NCBI GenBank assembly: GCA_009779975.1
Contig: WRAY01000006.1
Span: 1 to 64,000, forward strand
Reading direction: 5' to 3'
Origin: Bacillota bacterium
GTDB lineage: Bacteria > Bacillota > Clostridia > Christensenellales > Pumilibacteraceae
DNA: 64,000 nucleotides
The stretch's first letter is position 1, and each line of letters begins with the position of its first letter. Under the pieces are notes generated by a model. The model ran no database searches. It was not told where the DNA came from and saw only the letters and a list, made by a program, of their open reading frames with translations. Positions 43,005 to 51,235 of this stretch are shown one piece after another. Position numbers and translations under genes: made by a program.

Positions 43005-43493
43005 ATGGGTAAGCGTAAAGAATATAAAGAATTTATTAAAAAACTTCGTGCTACTGAAGGTTGTCAAAGAAATTTTTGGTATAGCATAACCAATCAAAGC
43101 GATATTGATTTTTTGATGGAACGCTTTGGTGGTTTTCACGACAGTGTAATTATTAGTGCAAATTACACTAATGGATGCTGGCTTTCAGATGGTTCTATTA
43201 CAATGGATTCTGAAAAGGAAATCTTATCACTAATTTTCAAAAGCCAGTGGGTTAATCCAAAATTGGAATTAAAATTTATTGGCATTAGAAGATGTAATCT
43301 AATTGGTTATCAAGATAATTATAGTTCTGAAATACTGAATTGTTATTTATCATTTTTCGATGGGAACATTATTTTTGCGAATACAGAATCTTTTGATCCT
43401 GAAAATCCTATGTCTGATAAATTAATTGACGAGGATATGACAACATTTGCTATAGCAGACAAATTAAATTGGCGATTTATTGACATTGAATAA
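43005..43493 (+). CDS. small soluble protein of unknown function, immunity-protein-like pattern
   Basis: 162 residues. F-G-G-F-H-D-S near 42-48 followed by alternating strands (I-S-A-N-Y, L-S-D-G-S-I-T-M-D, L-E-L-K-F-I-G-I) fits a group of small Bacillota proteins with an F-H-D-S motif that often includes immunity proteins. No cognate toxin is adjacent. No ribosome site is visible. It is AT-rich compared with its neighbours. Confidence 0.6.
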   Translation: MGKRKEYKEFIKKLRATEGCQRNFWYSITNQSDIDFLMERFGGFHDSVIISANYTNGCWLSDGSITMDSEKEILSLIFKSQWVNPKLELKFIGIRRCNLIGYQDNYSSEILNCYLSFFDGNIIFANTESFDPENPMSDKLIDEDMTTFAIADKLNWRFIDIE

Positions 43494-43528
43494 TAATATA
43501 TTGAAGCATTCATGTGCGAATTAAGATT

Positions 43529-44038
43529 ATGAGGATTACGGACAAAAATTTTTTTAAAGTACCTGTTTTGGAACTTGCTGAAAAATTACTCGGCAAGATT
43601 ATTGTGCGTGAAATAGGCGGAGAATTGCGAAGATTTTGCATAACCGAGGTTGAGGCATACGGAACAAATGACAGTGCTTGTCATGCAAGCCGTGGAAAAA
43701 CAAAACGAAATGCACCAATGTTTGAAGAAGGCGGGGTTGTTTATGTTTATTTGTGTTATGGCATTTTTAATATTTTAAATATAGTCAGCGGCGAGAAAGA
43801 TGCGGGTGAGGGAGTTATGATTAGAGGAATTGATGATATATTCGGTCCCGGAAAAGTTGGTCGTATTATGGAGATTACTCGTGATTTAAATTATGAGGAT
43901 TTAAGCACTTCAAATAAAATTTGGATTGAAGATGACGGATTTAAAGTAAGTAATATTGAAAAATATCCTCGTGTCGGAATAGGATATGCAGCAAAAGAAG
44001 ACCAAGATAAGTTATGGCGGTTTAGGGTTTCAAAATGA
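43529..44038 (+). CDS. DNA-3-methyladenine glycosylase (AAG/MPG type)
   Basis: 169 residues from the ATG at 43529. Removes alkylated purines. V-L-E-L-A-E-K-L-L-G-K near 10-20, I-T-E-V-E-A-Y near 38-44 (catalytic Glu), A-C-H-A-S-R-G-K-T-x-R-N near 49-60, and V-Y-V-Y-L-C-Y-G-I-F near 70-79, all family marks. It is shorter than most members (usually 190-210), the C-terminus being compact but with the normal final strand. An upstream GTG at 43514 would add five residues. Confidence 0.9.
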   Translation: MRITDKNFFKVPVLELAEKLLGKIIVREIGGELRRFCITEVEAYGTNDSACHASRGKTKRNAPMFEEGGVVYVYLCYGIFNILNIVSGEKDAGEGVMIRGIDDIFGPGKVGRIMEITRDLNYEDLSTSNKIWIEDDGFKVSNIEKYPRVGIGYAAKEDQDKLWRFRVSK

Positions 44039-44158
44039 ATTGAATATAATGTATAAGGCGGATAACTCAAAAGTCTGTCTTTTAACAACACAGATTAAGT
44101 CCTTATGTTCGCTACTTTTGGCAACGAATTCAATCGATAGTTTCTATGGAGGAAAACT

Positions 44159-45040
44159 ATGAGTATCATAACAATAAATAACTTAAGAGTGAATTATGGT
44201 AATTTTACCGCACTCGAGATAACAGAACCTATTGAGTTTAAAGAAGGCGACAGAATTGGTATAATCGGCTCAAACGGAGCAGGTAAAACCACATTTGCAA
44301 AAGCATTGACAGGACTTGTTAATTATCAAGGCGACATTAAAACAGATTTAACAAAAGACGACATCGGAATTCATCTTCAGCAAAACGGCTACATAAAACG
44401 AATGCCGGTCAAAATGATAATTGAAACGGTGTGTGATTGTTATATCAAAGACAATAAACGACTTCAAGAAATAATAAAGTTTTTTGATTTTGAATCATGT
44501 TTAAAAAAGAAATTTGCACAACTTAGCGGCGGGCAGCAACAAAAGATGACTATTATATTGGTTTTGATGCACGAAACGAAATTAACGCTGTTTGATGAGG
44601 TCACAAGCGGGCTGGATTTTGAAGCGAGAGCGAAACTAACTCAACGGATATATGACTGGTATGAAAACACCGACAACACTGTTTGTTTTGTTTCTCACTA
44701 CTATGATGAATTGGAAAAACTGGTCAACAAGTTAATGATTGTTGAAAGCGGCCGCATTGCGGCTTTTGGGGAAGTGGAGGCGCTTTTCAAAAAGTATTGC
44801 GGTGAAGTGGTTTATATTATTGCTAACAGTGAGGCTAATATTGAGGCAGCAAAAAATTTTGCAAGAATAGAAGCACCGGCACATTTGCTTGCATATGCAT
44901 GTAATACTGAATCGGAAGAAAATAAGTTATCTGGTATATTAGTTAAAAACGACATCAATTTCAAACGCAGTAACAAAGACATAGAGATATTATTTGTTAA
45001 TGCTGTCAAATCTTTTAGGGAGGTAAATAAATTAGCGTGA
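44159..45040 (+). CDS. ABC transporter ATP-binding protein
   Basis: 293 residues, GGAGG before the ATG. Walker A G-S-N-G-A-G-K-T-T near 38-46, signature L-S-G-G-Q-Q-Q-K near 121-128, Walker B L-T-L-F-D-E near 140-146, and a switch His in C-F-V-S-H-Y near 178-183. The C-terminal ~80 residues are a regulatory extension of the kind seen in drug/bacteriocin-type (ABC-2) exporters. It overlaps the permease gene by 4 bp (GTGA). Confidence 0.93.
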   Translation: MSIITINNLRVNYGNFTALEITEPIEFKEGDRIGIIGSNGAGKTTFAKALTGLVNYQGDIKTDLTKDDIGIHLQQNGYIKRMPVKMIIETVCDCYIKDNKRLQEIIKFFDFESCLKKKFAQLSGGQQQKMTIILVLMHETKLTLFDEVTSGLDFEARAKLTQRIYDWYENTDNTVCFVSHYYDELEKLVNKLMIVESGRIAAFGEVEALFKKYCGEVVYIIANSEANIEAAKNFARIEAPAHLLAYACNTESEENKLSGILVKNDINFKRSNKDIEILFVNAVKSFREVNKLA

Positions 45041-45855
45041 TAAAGGCAAAAAACAAAACAAAAAAATTATCATTTAAACTCATAAAATATGAAGTAGTAA
45101 ATTTAACATCCAATATATTTGTTCTTATATTCGGCGTAATCTTTCCAATAGGAATGGCATTACTGGCAGCCAATGTGTTTGTGCAAGGGGTAGAGGGTGA
45201 GGCTCGTGCTGCCGCTCACACAGGGATATTTATCGCATTATCTTTTGGCATACCACTAGCCACAATGTTAATGGGGCATGCTGCAAACTATGCAAATGAA
45301 TTAGAACTAGGCACAGTGCAGCGTTTTAAACTCTTTGGATTTTCTGACAAGACAATGCTTTTTGCCAAGATGATAGCGCAAATATTATTTTTGATGATGT
45401 CATTTGTTTTGTATACTTTTGTTTTATTTCTAACAACTGATGTCGTCATTCCTTCAGCGGGTGCAGCCTTTATATTTTTGGCATTTTTTTTAATATTTTC
45501 TATTGCATTGTTTTTGTTAGGGCATGCAATAGCGTCGCTATGCGGTCAATTTGGCAAGACCTTTGGAATAGTAATGGGAGTATATTTTTTCATATCAATT
45601 TTTGGCGGCAGCATGGGAATAAACCCTTCCATGTTCCCGGATGGTATGCGTCATGTTTCAATGGCTTTTCCGGTATATTATCTGAACACTTACTTTAATA
45701 GTTTTTGGGCGGGCGGATCTTTTGAAAACTGGGTTTGGTTTTTAGTGACAAGTTTTGCGTTTGCAGTTGTGTCAGCAGGATTATATTTAATAGCAATGTT
45801 TTTAACCAAAAAAGGCAAAATAAAACAAGACGCAAAGCCGGCATATTGGGATTAG
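45037..45855 (+). CDS. ABC-2 type transporter permease
   Basis: 272 residues, GTG start overlapping the ATPase stop. A cytosolic N-terminal basic stretch, then six hydrophobic helices at about 25-48, 66-90, 105-130, 145-170, 180-205 and 225-255, the ABC-2 exporter layout. One ATPase plus one permease probably forms a homodimeric exporter for a peptide, lipid or drug; the substrate cannot be read from the sequence. Confidence 0.88.
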   Translation: MIKAKNKTKKLSFKLIKYEVVNLTSNIFVLIFGVIFPIGMALLAANVFVQGVEGEARAAAHTGIFIALSFGIPLATMLMGHAANYANELELGTVQRFKLFGFSDKTMLFAKMIAQILFLMMSFVLYTFVLFLTTDVVIPSAGAAFIFLAFFLIFSIALFLLGHAIASLCGQFGKTFGIVMGVYFFISIFGGSMGINPSMFPDGMRHVSMAFPVYYLNTYFNSFWAGGSFENWVWFLVTSFAFAVVSAGLYLIAMFLTKKGKIKQDAKPAYWD

Positions 45856-45938
45856 CAAGCATTATTTAATAAACATTAGATAAAGAGCCTCCTACAGTGT
45901 GTTTGATTTTTGCCATTTTAGTGTCAAAAATTGATTGA

Positions 45939-45963
45939 AGGGGCGGCATTCTGCCGCCTGCAC
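45939..45963. repeat. GGGGCGG-type palindrome
   Basis: AGGGGCGGCATTCTGCCGCC then TGCAC, identical in its core to the copy at 10103-10129. Confidence 0.75.
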
Positions 45964-45997
45964 CTTAATAATTTTTTTGTTTTTGTATGTTTTTTGT

Positions 45998-46026
45998 TTG
46001 ACAAAACGTTTTTAAATGTATATATT
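45998..46026 (+). promoter_or_regulatory. promoter of the TPP riboswitch-thiT unit
   Basis: TTGACA (45998-46003), 17-nt spacer, TATATT (46021-46026). Confidence 0.75.
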
Positions 46027-46038
46027 ATAATCATATCA

Positions 46039-46290
46039 AAGTGCTAGGGGTGCTGTGGTTGAACAGCTGAGATGACAAGTAAAGTGTCAGGCCCTATGAA
46101 CCTGTAGGGAGCACTGATTAAATGTTTTTAGAGATTTTGACAAGATTTTTTAGACCAAAATCGACACACTAACGAAGTCAATACTTGTTGTATTGATGAG
46201 GAAGTGAGGGGATTTTGAGCAAAAAGATGTTGAAATAACAGAAATAGTTATTCAGTGCTTCCGCGAGTTAAGACTTGCGTAGGGAAGCAT
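46039..46290 (+). ncRNA. TPP (THI-box) riboswitch, apparently interrupted
   Basis: Conserved aptamer pieces: P1 GTGCT (46041-46045), GGGGTGC, CTGAGA at 46067-46072, CCCTATGAACCTG at 46092-46104. In a normal aptamer the P4/P5 hairpin and GCGTAGGGA follow at once; here that part (GCGAGTTAAGACTTGC then GTAGGGAAGCAT) appears only at 46263-46290. The 158 nt between (46105-46262) begin TAGGGAGCACTGA and end TCAGTGCTTCC, near-perfect inverted ends. AGCAT at 46286-46290 can still close P1 with GTGCT. A terminator follows and thiT is downstream, so thiamine-dependent attenuation is expected if the aptamer still folds. Confidence 0.75.
46105..46262. other. 158-nt insert with inverted ends inside the TPP aptamer
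   Basis: The left end GGGAGCACTGA is complementary to the right end TCAGTGCTTCC except for one position. An internal hairpin GTCAATAC/GTATTGAT lies at ~46177-46196. There is no open reading frame of note and no resemblance to the GTAGGGGCG repeats. Confidence 0.5.
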
Positions 46291-46314
46291 ACTATATACT
46301 TGTTTAAATTTTTT

Positions 46315-46356
46315 AAAACTCGTGTGTGTATTGTTTTTTACGCATACGAGTTTTTT
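46315..46356 (+). terminator. riboswitch expression-platform terminator
   Basis: AAAACTCGTGTGTGT (46315-46329) pairs with ACGCATACGAGTTTT (46340-46354, one G-T pair and one mismatch), followed by TTT. It is the expected off-state terminator between the TPP aptamer and thiT. Confidence 0.8.
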
Positions 46357-46380
46357 TGGTTTTTTGTGGTTTGAAGAAAT

Positions 46381-46454
46381 GTAGGGTGAGCATTGCGAAC
46401 CCGCATACTCATCAATAAATTGAATCCATTCGGGCTCGCGATGTTCACCCTACA
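46381..46454. repeat. inverted pair of GTAGGGTGAGC-type repeats
   Basis: GTAGGGTGAGCATTGCGAAC then CCGC (46381-46404) is mirrored by CGGGCTCGCGATGTTCACCC + TAC (46431-46453). It sits between the riboswitch terminator and thiT. Confidence 0.8.
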
Positions 46455-46509
46455 ATCAAATTAAACTTTAATAATAATTCTCATTATACAATGTAAAAAG
46501 GAGGTTTCT

Positions 46510-47976
46510 ATGGAAGAAACATTAAAAACAGAAGAAATAGTTGGAGTTGAGGAGGAAATTATTCAATTGCCGCCAACAGACAATAACGATGATGATGACG
46601 ACTATATCGTTCCCGTCAAAAATCGAGGCTTTCGAAACAAGCATCTGCGTGCCATAACTTATGGAGCGGTGTGTCTTGCTCTTTCGTTTGCACTCTCATT
46701 TGTGGGTTTTAGAATGCCTATGGGCGGCATGATTTCGCTTGCTGCAATTGCGCCGATTGTTATTTTTGTCTATCTTTTCGGTTTTAAATACGGCGTTATT
46801 ATCGTTGTTGCAAACACTTTTCTAAGAACAATAACAGGTTCAACTATACTTGGCTTTGGGCAGGTAGTTCTTGATTATATAATACCAATGATGGCATTAA
46901 TTGTTGTGGCGCTTATTCCAAGACTTATGAACCCCAATAAAGAGAGCGGAAAATTTTTTGAAAGCGGATTATATGCCGGTATCGCAATATTTGCAGTTAT
47001 TCGTTGGATAAGTCAGACCATTTCCGGAATAGTCTACTTTGACGCACCGCTTGGTTTTTCACTTCTTTACAACAGTTTCGGACTGATTGATGCGGCAATC
47101 GCTGCAATTGCACTTGCCGCACTTTTTCGTTCATCTGCGTTTGTGAAAGAACTTCGCAAAATACAAGCGCTGCAACATGATATGGTTTTTAATGAGAATG
47201 AAGTTAAAACTGTTATCAACAAAAAAGTTGTTGTTATCTTGGTTGCAATGTGGTCAATGTTTTTAGTAACATTTCTAGTTTCAAGTGCAGCATTCAGACG
47301 AGATATTGAGCCTTTAAATGCTGCAGTGGAAACGCATCAGGCAAGAATGGACGAGTTGACTGAAATTGTCCCGAATTGGAATTTAAGAAGAAACAGAGGC
47401 AGTGCAAATGAAACTACAAGATTAGAAAATGTTTTTGAAAAAAGAATAGCGTGGTTAAGCGATACTGTCACAAGAAATGCTGATATTGATTTGGAGATTG
47501 AGGTGATAAATGAAGAAATTAATGATTTAAACTACAGAATCGCTCAAATGGTTTCAGATACTGCTCGTCAAAGATTAACATCAGAAAGAGATGTTTTGAT
47601 TGAAGAAAGAGACGCATTAATAGAAAACAAAGATGAACGACTTGAAGGTTATCAGTCGCAAATTGCCACTATGAATATAATGAACGAGACTAGAAATTCT
47701 TTAGTTGTGATGCAATATGGATTGTATGAGGATAGTGAAGAGTTCGCAATTTTACAAGGAGAGATAAATAATTGGTGGCGTTGGTATCTCCGTCAGTTTG
47801 ACCCATATCGTTTCAACGACAGAACATTGCGTCCCGCTCGTTCACATCGGAATCAAACAATTTGGATGTATATCGGATTGAACTTATTCCTGGCATTAGT
47901 TGCATTGGGAGTGACGGTTGCGCTAGAAAAGAGGAGTATTGTGCAAGCGGAAAAACCTGAAAAAGAAGAGAAATAA
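46510..47976 (+). CDS. thiT: ThiT-like thiamine ECF transporter S component with a coiled-coil extension
   Basis: 488 residues, AGGAGG before the ATG. A charged N-terminal tail (~1-45, with D-D-D-D-D) precedes about six helices up to ~220 with ThiT marks: Q-V-V-L-D-Y near 118-123 and R-W-I-S-Q-T-I-S-G-I-V-Y-F near 161-173. Normal ThiT ends there (~190 aa). Here a seventh helix near 240-262 leads into ~165 residues of charged coiled coil, then a final helix near 455-475. Thiamine import is supported by the TPP riboswitch upstream. ECF ATPases are not in the window. The role of the extension is unknown. Confidence 0.82.
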   Translation: MEETLKTEEIVGVEEEIIQLPPTDNNDDDDDYIVPVKNRGFRNKHLRAITYGAVCLALSFALSFVGFRMPMGGMISLAAIAPIVIFVYLFGFKYGVIIVVANTFLRTITGSTILGFGQVVLDYIIPMMALIVVALIPRLMNPNKESGKFFESGLYAGIAIFAVIRWISQTISGIVYFDAPLGFSLLYNSFGLIDAAIAAIALAALFRSSAFVKELRKIQALQHDMVFNENEVKTVINKKVVVILVAMWSMFLVTFLVSSAAFRRDIEPLNAAVETHQARMDELTEIVPNWNLRRNRGSANETTRLENVFEKRIAWLSDTVTRNADIDLEIEVINEEINDLNYRIAQMVSDTARQRLTSERDVLIEERDALIENKDERLEGYQSQIATMNIMNETRNSLVVMQYGLYEDSEEFAILQGEINNWWRWYLRQFDPYRFNDRTLRPARSHRNQTIWMYIGLNLFLALVALGVTVALEKRSIVQAEKPEKEEK

Positions 47977-47980
47977 AAGT

Positions 47981-48047
47981 GTAGGGGTTCGTATTGCTCG
48001 CCCCTGCAATAAATGAAGTGTAGCGGACGGTCAGTGACTGCTCGCTA
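47981..48047. repeat. two adjacent GTAGGGG/GTAGCGG-type palindromes
   Basis: GTAGGGGTTCGTATTGCTCG then CCCCTGC (47981-48007) and GTAGCGGACGGTCAGTGACT then GCTCGCTAC (48019-48047). They fill the thiT-pyrF gap. Confidence 0.75.
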
Positions 48048-48152
48048 CATTTTTTATTTTGAACAGGCATTTTTTTGTTGCAAAGGGTTAAAAAATTTGT
48101 TATACTTGAATCAAATAAATCAAGCGTCATAGACGCAATTAGGAGAAAACAT

Positions 48153-48857
48153 ATGAAAAGAGAAGTTATTATTGCTTGTGACTTTCCGTCAAAAAAAGAA
48201 CTGTATACTTTTTTACAGGATTTTGAAAAAGAAGGGTTGAAACCATTTTTAAAAATCGGTATGGAACTATTCTATAGAGAAGGTCCTAGCATTGTTAGTG
48301 AATTAAAAGCAAAAGGTGCAAAAATATTTTTAGATTTGAAACTTCATGATATTCCGAATACTGTCGGCAATGCTATGAAAAACATAGGCAGATTGGGAGT
48401 GGAAATTACAAACTTGCATGCAGCAGGGGGAATAAAAATGATGCAAGCGGCCAGAAAGGGACTTGATGAAGGGGCGGCGGCAGTGAATGCCAAAAGCCCG
48501 ATATTACTTGCAATAACTCAACTAACATCTATTGATGAAGAGACTTTAAAGAAAGAGTTATTAATTGAAACTAAACTAAAAGATACTGTTATTCATTATG
48601 CAAAAAATGCTAAAGCAGCAGGCTGTGACGGAGTTGTTTGCTCTGCTTTAGAAGTTAGCGAAATGAATAAACTGGGTTTAGTAGGGCTAACGCCTGGCAT
48701 AAGACTGGAGGGTGATGAGGCAGGAGATCAGAAAAGACTCGCAACACCGGCATTTGCAAAAGAAGCAGGCAGCACCTATATTGTCGTTGGCAGAAGTATC
48801 ACTCATGCAAATAATACTGTTGAAGCCTATAAAAAATGTGTCAAAGATTTTGAATAA
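48153..48857 (+). CDS. pyrF: orotidine 5'-phosphate decarboxylase
   Basis: 234 residues from the ATG at 48153 (TAGGAG upstream; the longer reading from 48075 is rejected). Last step of UMP synthesis. I-I-A-C-D-F-P near 6-12, L-K-I-G-M-E-L near 33-39, the catalytic F-L-D-L-K-L-H-D-I-P-N-T near 60-71 and T-P-G-I-R near 178-182, then V-V-G-R-S-I near 209-214. No other pyrimidine genes are nearby. Confidence 0.95.
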   Translation: MKREVIIACDFPSKKELYTFLQDFEKEGLKPFLKIGMELFYREGPSIVSELKAKGAKIFLDLKLHDIPNTVGNAMKNIGRLGVEITNLHAAGGIKMMQAARKGLDEGAAAVNAKSPILLAITQLTSIDEETLKKELLIETKLKDTVIHYAKNAKAAGCDGVVCSALEVSEMNKLGLVGLTPGIRLEGDEAGDQKRLATPAFAKEAGSTYIVVGRSITHANNTVEAYKKCVKDFE

Positions 48858-48905
48858 TCACAACAATTCACCTTAAAAATATTTTTGAAATAGTGCAAAA
48901 AATAG

Positions 48906-48934
48906 TTGACAGATCTCAAAAAAAATAATATACT
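48906..48934 (+). promoter_or_regulatory. promoter of infC-rpmI-rplT
   Basis: TTGACA (48906-48911), 17-nt spacer, TATACT (48929-48934). Confidence 0.8.
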
Positions 48935-48940
48935 AGTCGC

Positions 48941-49072
48941 ATTAATAGCAATTAAGAGAATTTTCTCACCACCATCTTTGAGAAGTGGTTGCTGCAAAAA
49001 ATGTTAATTCGTTGTGCCAATGGTGCGACTTATCACTTTTAGCGGTTGAGAATTTTCTCAGCCGTTTTTTTA
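48941..49072 (+). promoter_or_regulatory. attenuator leader of the infC-rpmI-rplT operon (L20-leader-like)
   Basis: A ~130-nt structured leader ends in an intrinsic terminator, stem CGGTTGAGAA (49043-49052) with TTCTCAGCCG (49055-49064), then T7. An earlier GAGAATTTTCTC (48957-48968) repeats the terminator's core and could form the competing antiterminator. Bacillota regulate this operon through L20 binding to such leaders; primary sequence alone does not prove the L20 site here. Confidence 0.7.
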
Positions 49073-49120
49073 ATAGTGACCAAAAGACTTCTTCAGCGGT
49101 CTTATTAGGAGGAAAATCTT

Positions 49121-49651
49121 ATTAACAGATTTCATCAAAGAGAAAAAGAACAAGAAAGGAATTATCGCATTCGTGATTTGCAAGTTCGTGTCATTGATTC
49201 GGACGGGTCGCAACTCGGAGTTATGCAAACAAGAGACGCTATTCGTCTTGCGGAAGATAAGGAACTAGACCTTGTTAAAATCAATGCAACTTCAAATCCG
49301 CCTGTTTGCAAAATAATGGACTATGGCAAATACAAGTTTGACAAGCAAAAAAGCGAAAAGGAAGCGAAGAAAAATCAAAAAACAACCGAGATGAAAGAGA
49401 TTTGGCTTTCAATGAACATTGGGCAGCATGATATTGAGACAAAAGTGAAAGCCGCTCAAAAGTTCATTGTGAACGGAGATAAGGTCAAAGTTGCCCTTAG
49501 AATGAAAGGCCGTCAGCAAGCCCACTCTCGTATTGGTGTTGATGTTATGCATCGTTTTTTTGAGTTGGTCAAAGAAGTTGCACAAAAAGAAAAAGAACCG
49601 TCAACTGAGGGAAGGCAAATTATCATGATAATTGCACCAATCAAAAAATAG
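49121..49651 (+). CDS. infC: translation initiation factor IF-3, ATT start
   Basis: 176 residues when read from the ATT at 49121, which has a perfect AGGAGG 8 nt upstream; this restores the family N-terminus (I-N-R-F ... N-Y-R-I-R-D-L-Q-V-R-V-I-D-S-D-G-S-Q-L-G-V). The next candidate, TTG at 49178, would remove the first 19 residues and has no ribosome site. A rare start codon is the hallmark of infC, used for autorepression by IF3. Then N-P-P-V-C-K-I-M-D-Y-G-K-Y-K-F near 66-80, the linker helix, and the C-terminal domain (K-V-A-L-R-M-K-G-R). Confidence 0.96.
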   Translation: MNRFHQREKEQERNYRIRDLQVRVIDSDGSQLGVMQTRDAIRLAEDKELDLVKINATSNPPVCKIMDYGKYKFDKQKSEKEAKKNQKTTEMKEIWLSMNIGQHDIETKVKAAQKFIVNGDKVKVALRMKGRQQAHSRIGVDVMHRFFELVKEVAQKEKEPSTEGRQIIMIIAPIKK

Positions 49652-49690
49652 TGATTGGCGAGTGACAATTAAAAATTTAACATACATTCT

Positions 49691-49716
49691 GCGTTATGCG
49701 TTATGCGTTATGCGTT
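49691..49716 (+). repeat. GCGTTAT heptamer tandem repeat
   Basis: About 3.7 copies of GCGTTAT between infC and rpmI, with a looser version (ATGCGTTATGCGATAAGCG) before pdxT at 39549. Confidence 0.75.
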
Positions 49717-49734
49717 GAAAAACAGGAGGAACAT

Positions 49735-49932
49735 ATGCCAAAAATGAAAAGTCACAGCGGAGCAAAAAAGAGATTCCGCTTAACAGGCTCAGGCAAAATC
49801 AAGCGAGGACAACAAGGAAAGAGCCATATCTTGAACAAGAAATCAAGAAAACGCAAAGTTTCTTTGCGTCAAACTGCCTACATGGGTTCAGCAAAACAAG
49901 AAAGAGCAATGAAAGAACTGATTCAAAAATAA
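49735..49932 (+). CDS. rpmI: 50S ribosomal protein L35
   Basis: 65 residues from the ATG at 49735 (AGGAGG 5 nt upstream). [21 protein letters not shown] matches the family; the basic C-terminal half is normal. In the infC-rpmI-rplT operon. An in-frame ATG at 49696 would add 13 residues encoded by the heptamer repeat and is rejected. Confidence 0.97.
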   Translation: MPKMKSHSGAKKRFRLTGSGKIKRGQQGKSHILNKKSRKRKVSLRQTAYMGSAKQERAMKELIQK

Positions 49933-49992
49933 GGTGCGTTAAAAAACCTTTAAAATCATTTCACAAAACAAAACAATCGGAGGACTCACAAA

Positions 49993-50349
49993 ATGAGAAT
50001 TAAAAGATCAGTAAACGCACTGAAAAAGCGTAGAAAAATAATGAAACTTGCCAAAGGATATTTTGGCTCAAAATCTCGCTCATACCGCATCGCTCGTGAG
50101 GCGGTTATGAAGTCGCATATGTATGCTTTTGTCCACAGACGCCTAAAAAAGCGTGACTTTAGAAAATTGTGGATTGCAAGAATCAACGCAGCAGCAAGAC
50201 AAAACGGTTTGTCGTATTCAAGATTCATGCATGGCTTGAAAGTTGCCGGCATTGACCTGAACAGAAAAATGCTTGCAGAACTGGCAGTAAAAGACGCAAA
50301 AGGTTTTACGCAATTGGCAGAGCGTGCAACTCAAGCAATCGCTAAGTAG
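49993..50349 (+). CDS. rplT: 50S ribosomal protein L20
   Basis: 118 residues, CGGAGGA before the [19 protein letters not shown] opens the family; [15 protein letters not shown] near 20-34 and [11 protein letters not shown] near 61-71 follow. It binds 23S rRNA and, in Bacillota, represses its own operon through the leader. Confidence 0.97.
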   Translation: MRIKRSVNALKKRRKIMKLAKGYFGSKSRSYRIAREAVMKSHMYAFVHRRLKKRDFRKLWIARINAAARQNGLSYSRFMHGLKVAGIDLNRKMLAELAVKDAKGFTQLAERATQAIAK

Positions 50350-50351
50350 AC

Positions 50352-51107
50352 ATGAAGTTAATAACTTCTAAAGACAACGACTTAATTAAACATGTCCGCT
50401 CACTCTCAGACAAAAAAACGAGAAAGGAATTTTTCGAGTTTGTTGTAGAAGGTGCTAGATGGATTTATGACGCACTCAATATTAATAATGTTGAGTGCGT
50501 TAGTATCTTGTTGAAAAACTCAAAAAAGAATGAGTTTTTGTCTCATCTTGAAAAAGTTTTAGATAACTTAACAAAAGTTGTTTTAGTAGATGATAATATT
50601 TTTGAAAAATTAGAAACAACTGAAAATGGACAGGGGATAATTGCGGTATTCAAGCAAAACCTAAAAAATGGAATTCCAAAAGGCAGCAAAATCCTATTCC
50701 TAGACCAAGTATCTGACCCGGGTAATCTTGGAACAATAATTCGAACAGCATGCGGAGCAGGCTATAATGATATAGTTTTAAATAACTGCACCGACCCATT
50801 CAGTCCAAAATCATCAAGGGCAAGCATGAGTGCATTATTAAAAGTTAGTTTATATGACTCTGGAATTGATATTTTGGACAGATTAAAAGAAACTCATCAA
50901 ATTATCGCCGCTAGTATTGACGGCACAAGTATGTATGAGTTGTCAATTACTGCAAAAAAACTTTGTTTGGTTATTGGGAATGAAGCCCACGGTATTTCAC
51001 CTCAAATAAAACTGCTTTGTCACGAATTTATCAGCATACCAACGCAAAACATTGAATCTCTAAACGCCGCTGTCAGTGCAGGAATTTTAATGTATATGCT
51101 GAGATAA
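50352..51107 (+). CDS. SpoU/TrmH-family RNA 2'-O-methyltransferase
   Basis: 251 residues, 2 bp after rplT. An N-terminal RNA-binding region (I-T-S-K-D-N-D-L-I-K-x-V-R-S-L near 4-18; F-V-V-E-G-A-R) precedes the knotted SPOUT domain with D-P-G-N-L-G-T-I-I-R-T-A near 120-131, V-I-G-N-E-A-H-G-I near 205-213 and I-E-S-L-N-A-A-V-S-A-G near 233-243. It methylates a ribose in 23S rRNA or tRNA; a gene of this type commonly follows rplT in Clostridia. The exact target is unknown. Confidence 0.92.
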   Translation: MKLITSKDNDLIKHVRSLSDKKTRKEFFEFVVEGARWIYDALNINNVECVSILLKNSKKNEFLSHLEKVLDNLTKVVLVDDNIFEKLETTENGQGIIAVFKQNLKNGIPKGSKILFLDQVSDPGNLGTIIRTACGAGYNDIVLNNCTDPFSPKSSRASMSALLKVSLYDSGIDILDRLKETHQIIAASIDGTSMYELSITAKKLCLVIGNEAHGISPQIKLLCHEFISIPTQNIESLNAAVSAGILMYMLR

Positions 51108-51120
51108 AATTATATTTAGA

Positions 51121-51158
51121 AAAAAGGACACTCTTCAAAAATGAAAAGTGTCCTTAAC
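51121..51158. terminator. intrinsic terminator
   Basis: AAGGACACT (51125-51133) with AGTGTCCTT (51147-51155), A-run before, weak T-run after. It separates the methyltransferase from the convergent kinase gene. Confidence 0.7.
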
Positions 51159-51235
51159 TTTATTATAAAGTATCGTCTAAAAATGCAATTTAATTTCTAT
51201 CGGCTGTGTCATTAGGAAATTCATTTTTTAGAAAT

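Noticed and set aside
49178-49651. infC starting at TTG 49178
   Set aside because: It removes conserved N-terminal residues; the ATT at 49121 has a perfect AGGAGG.
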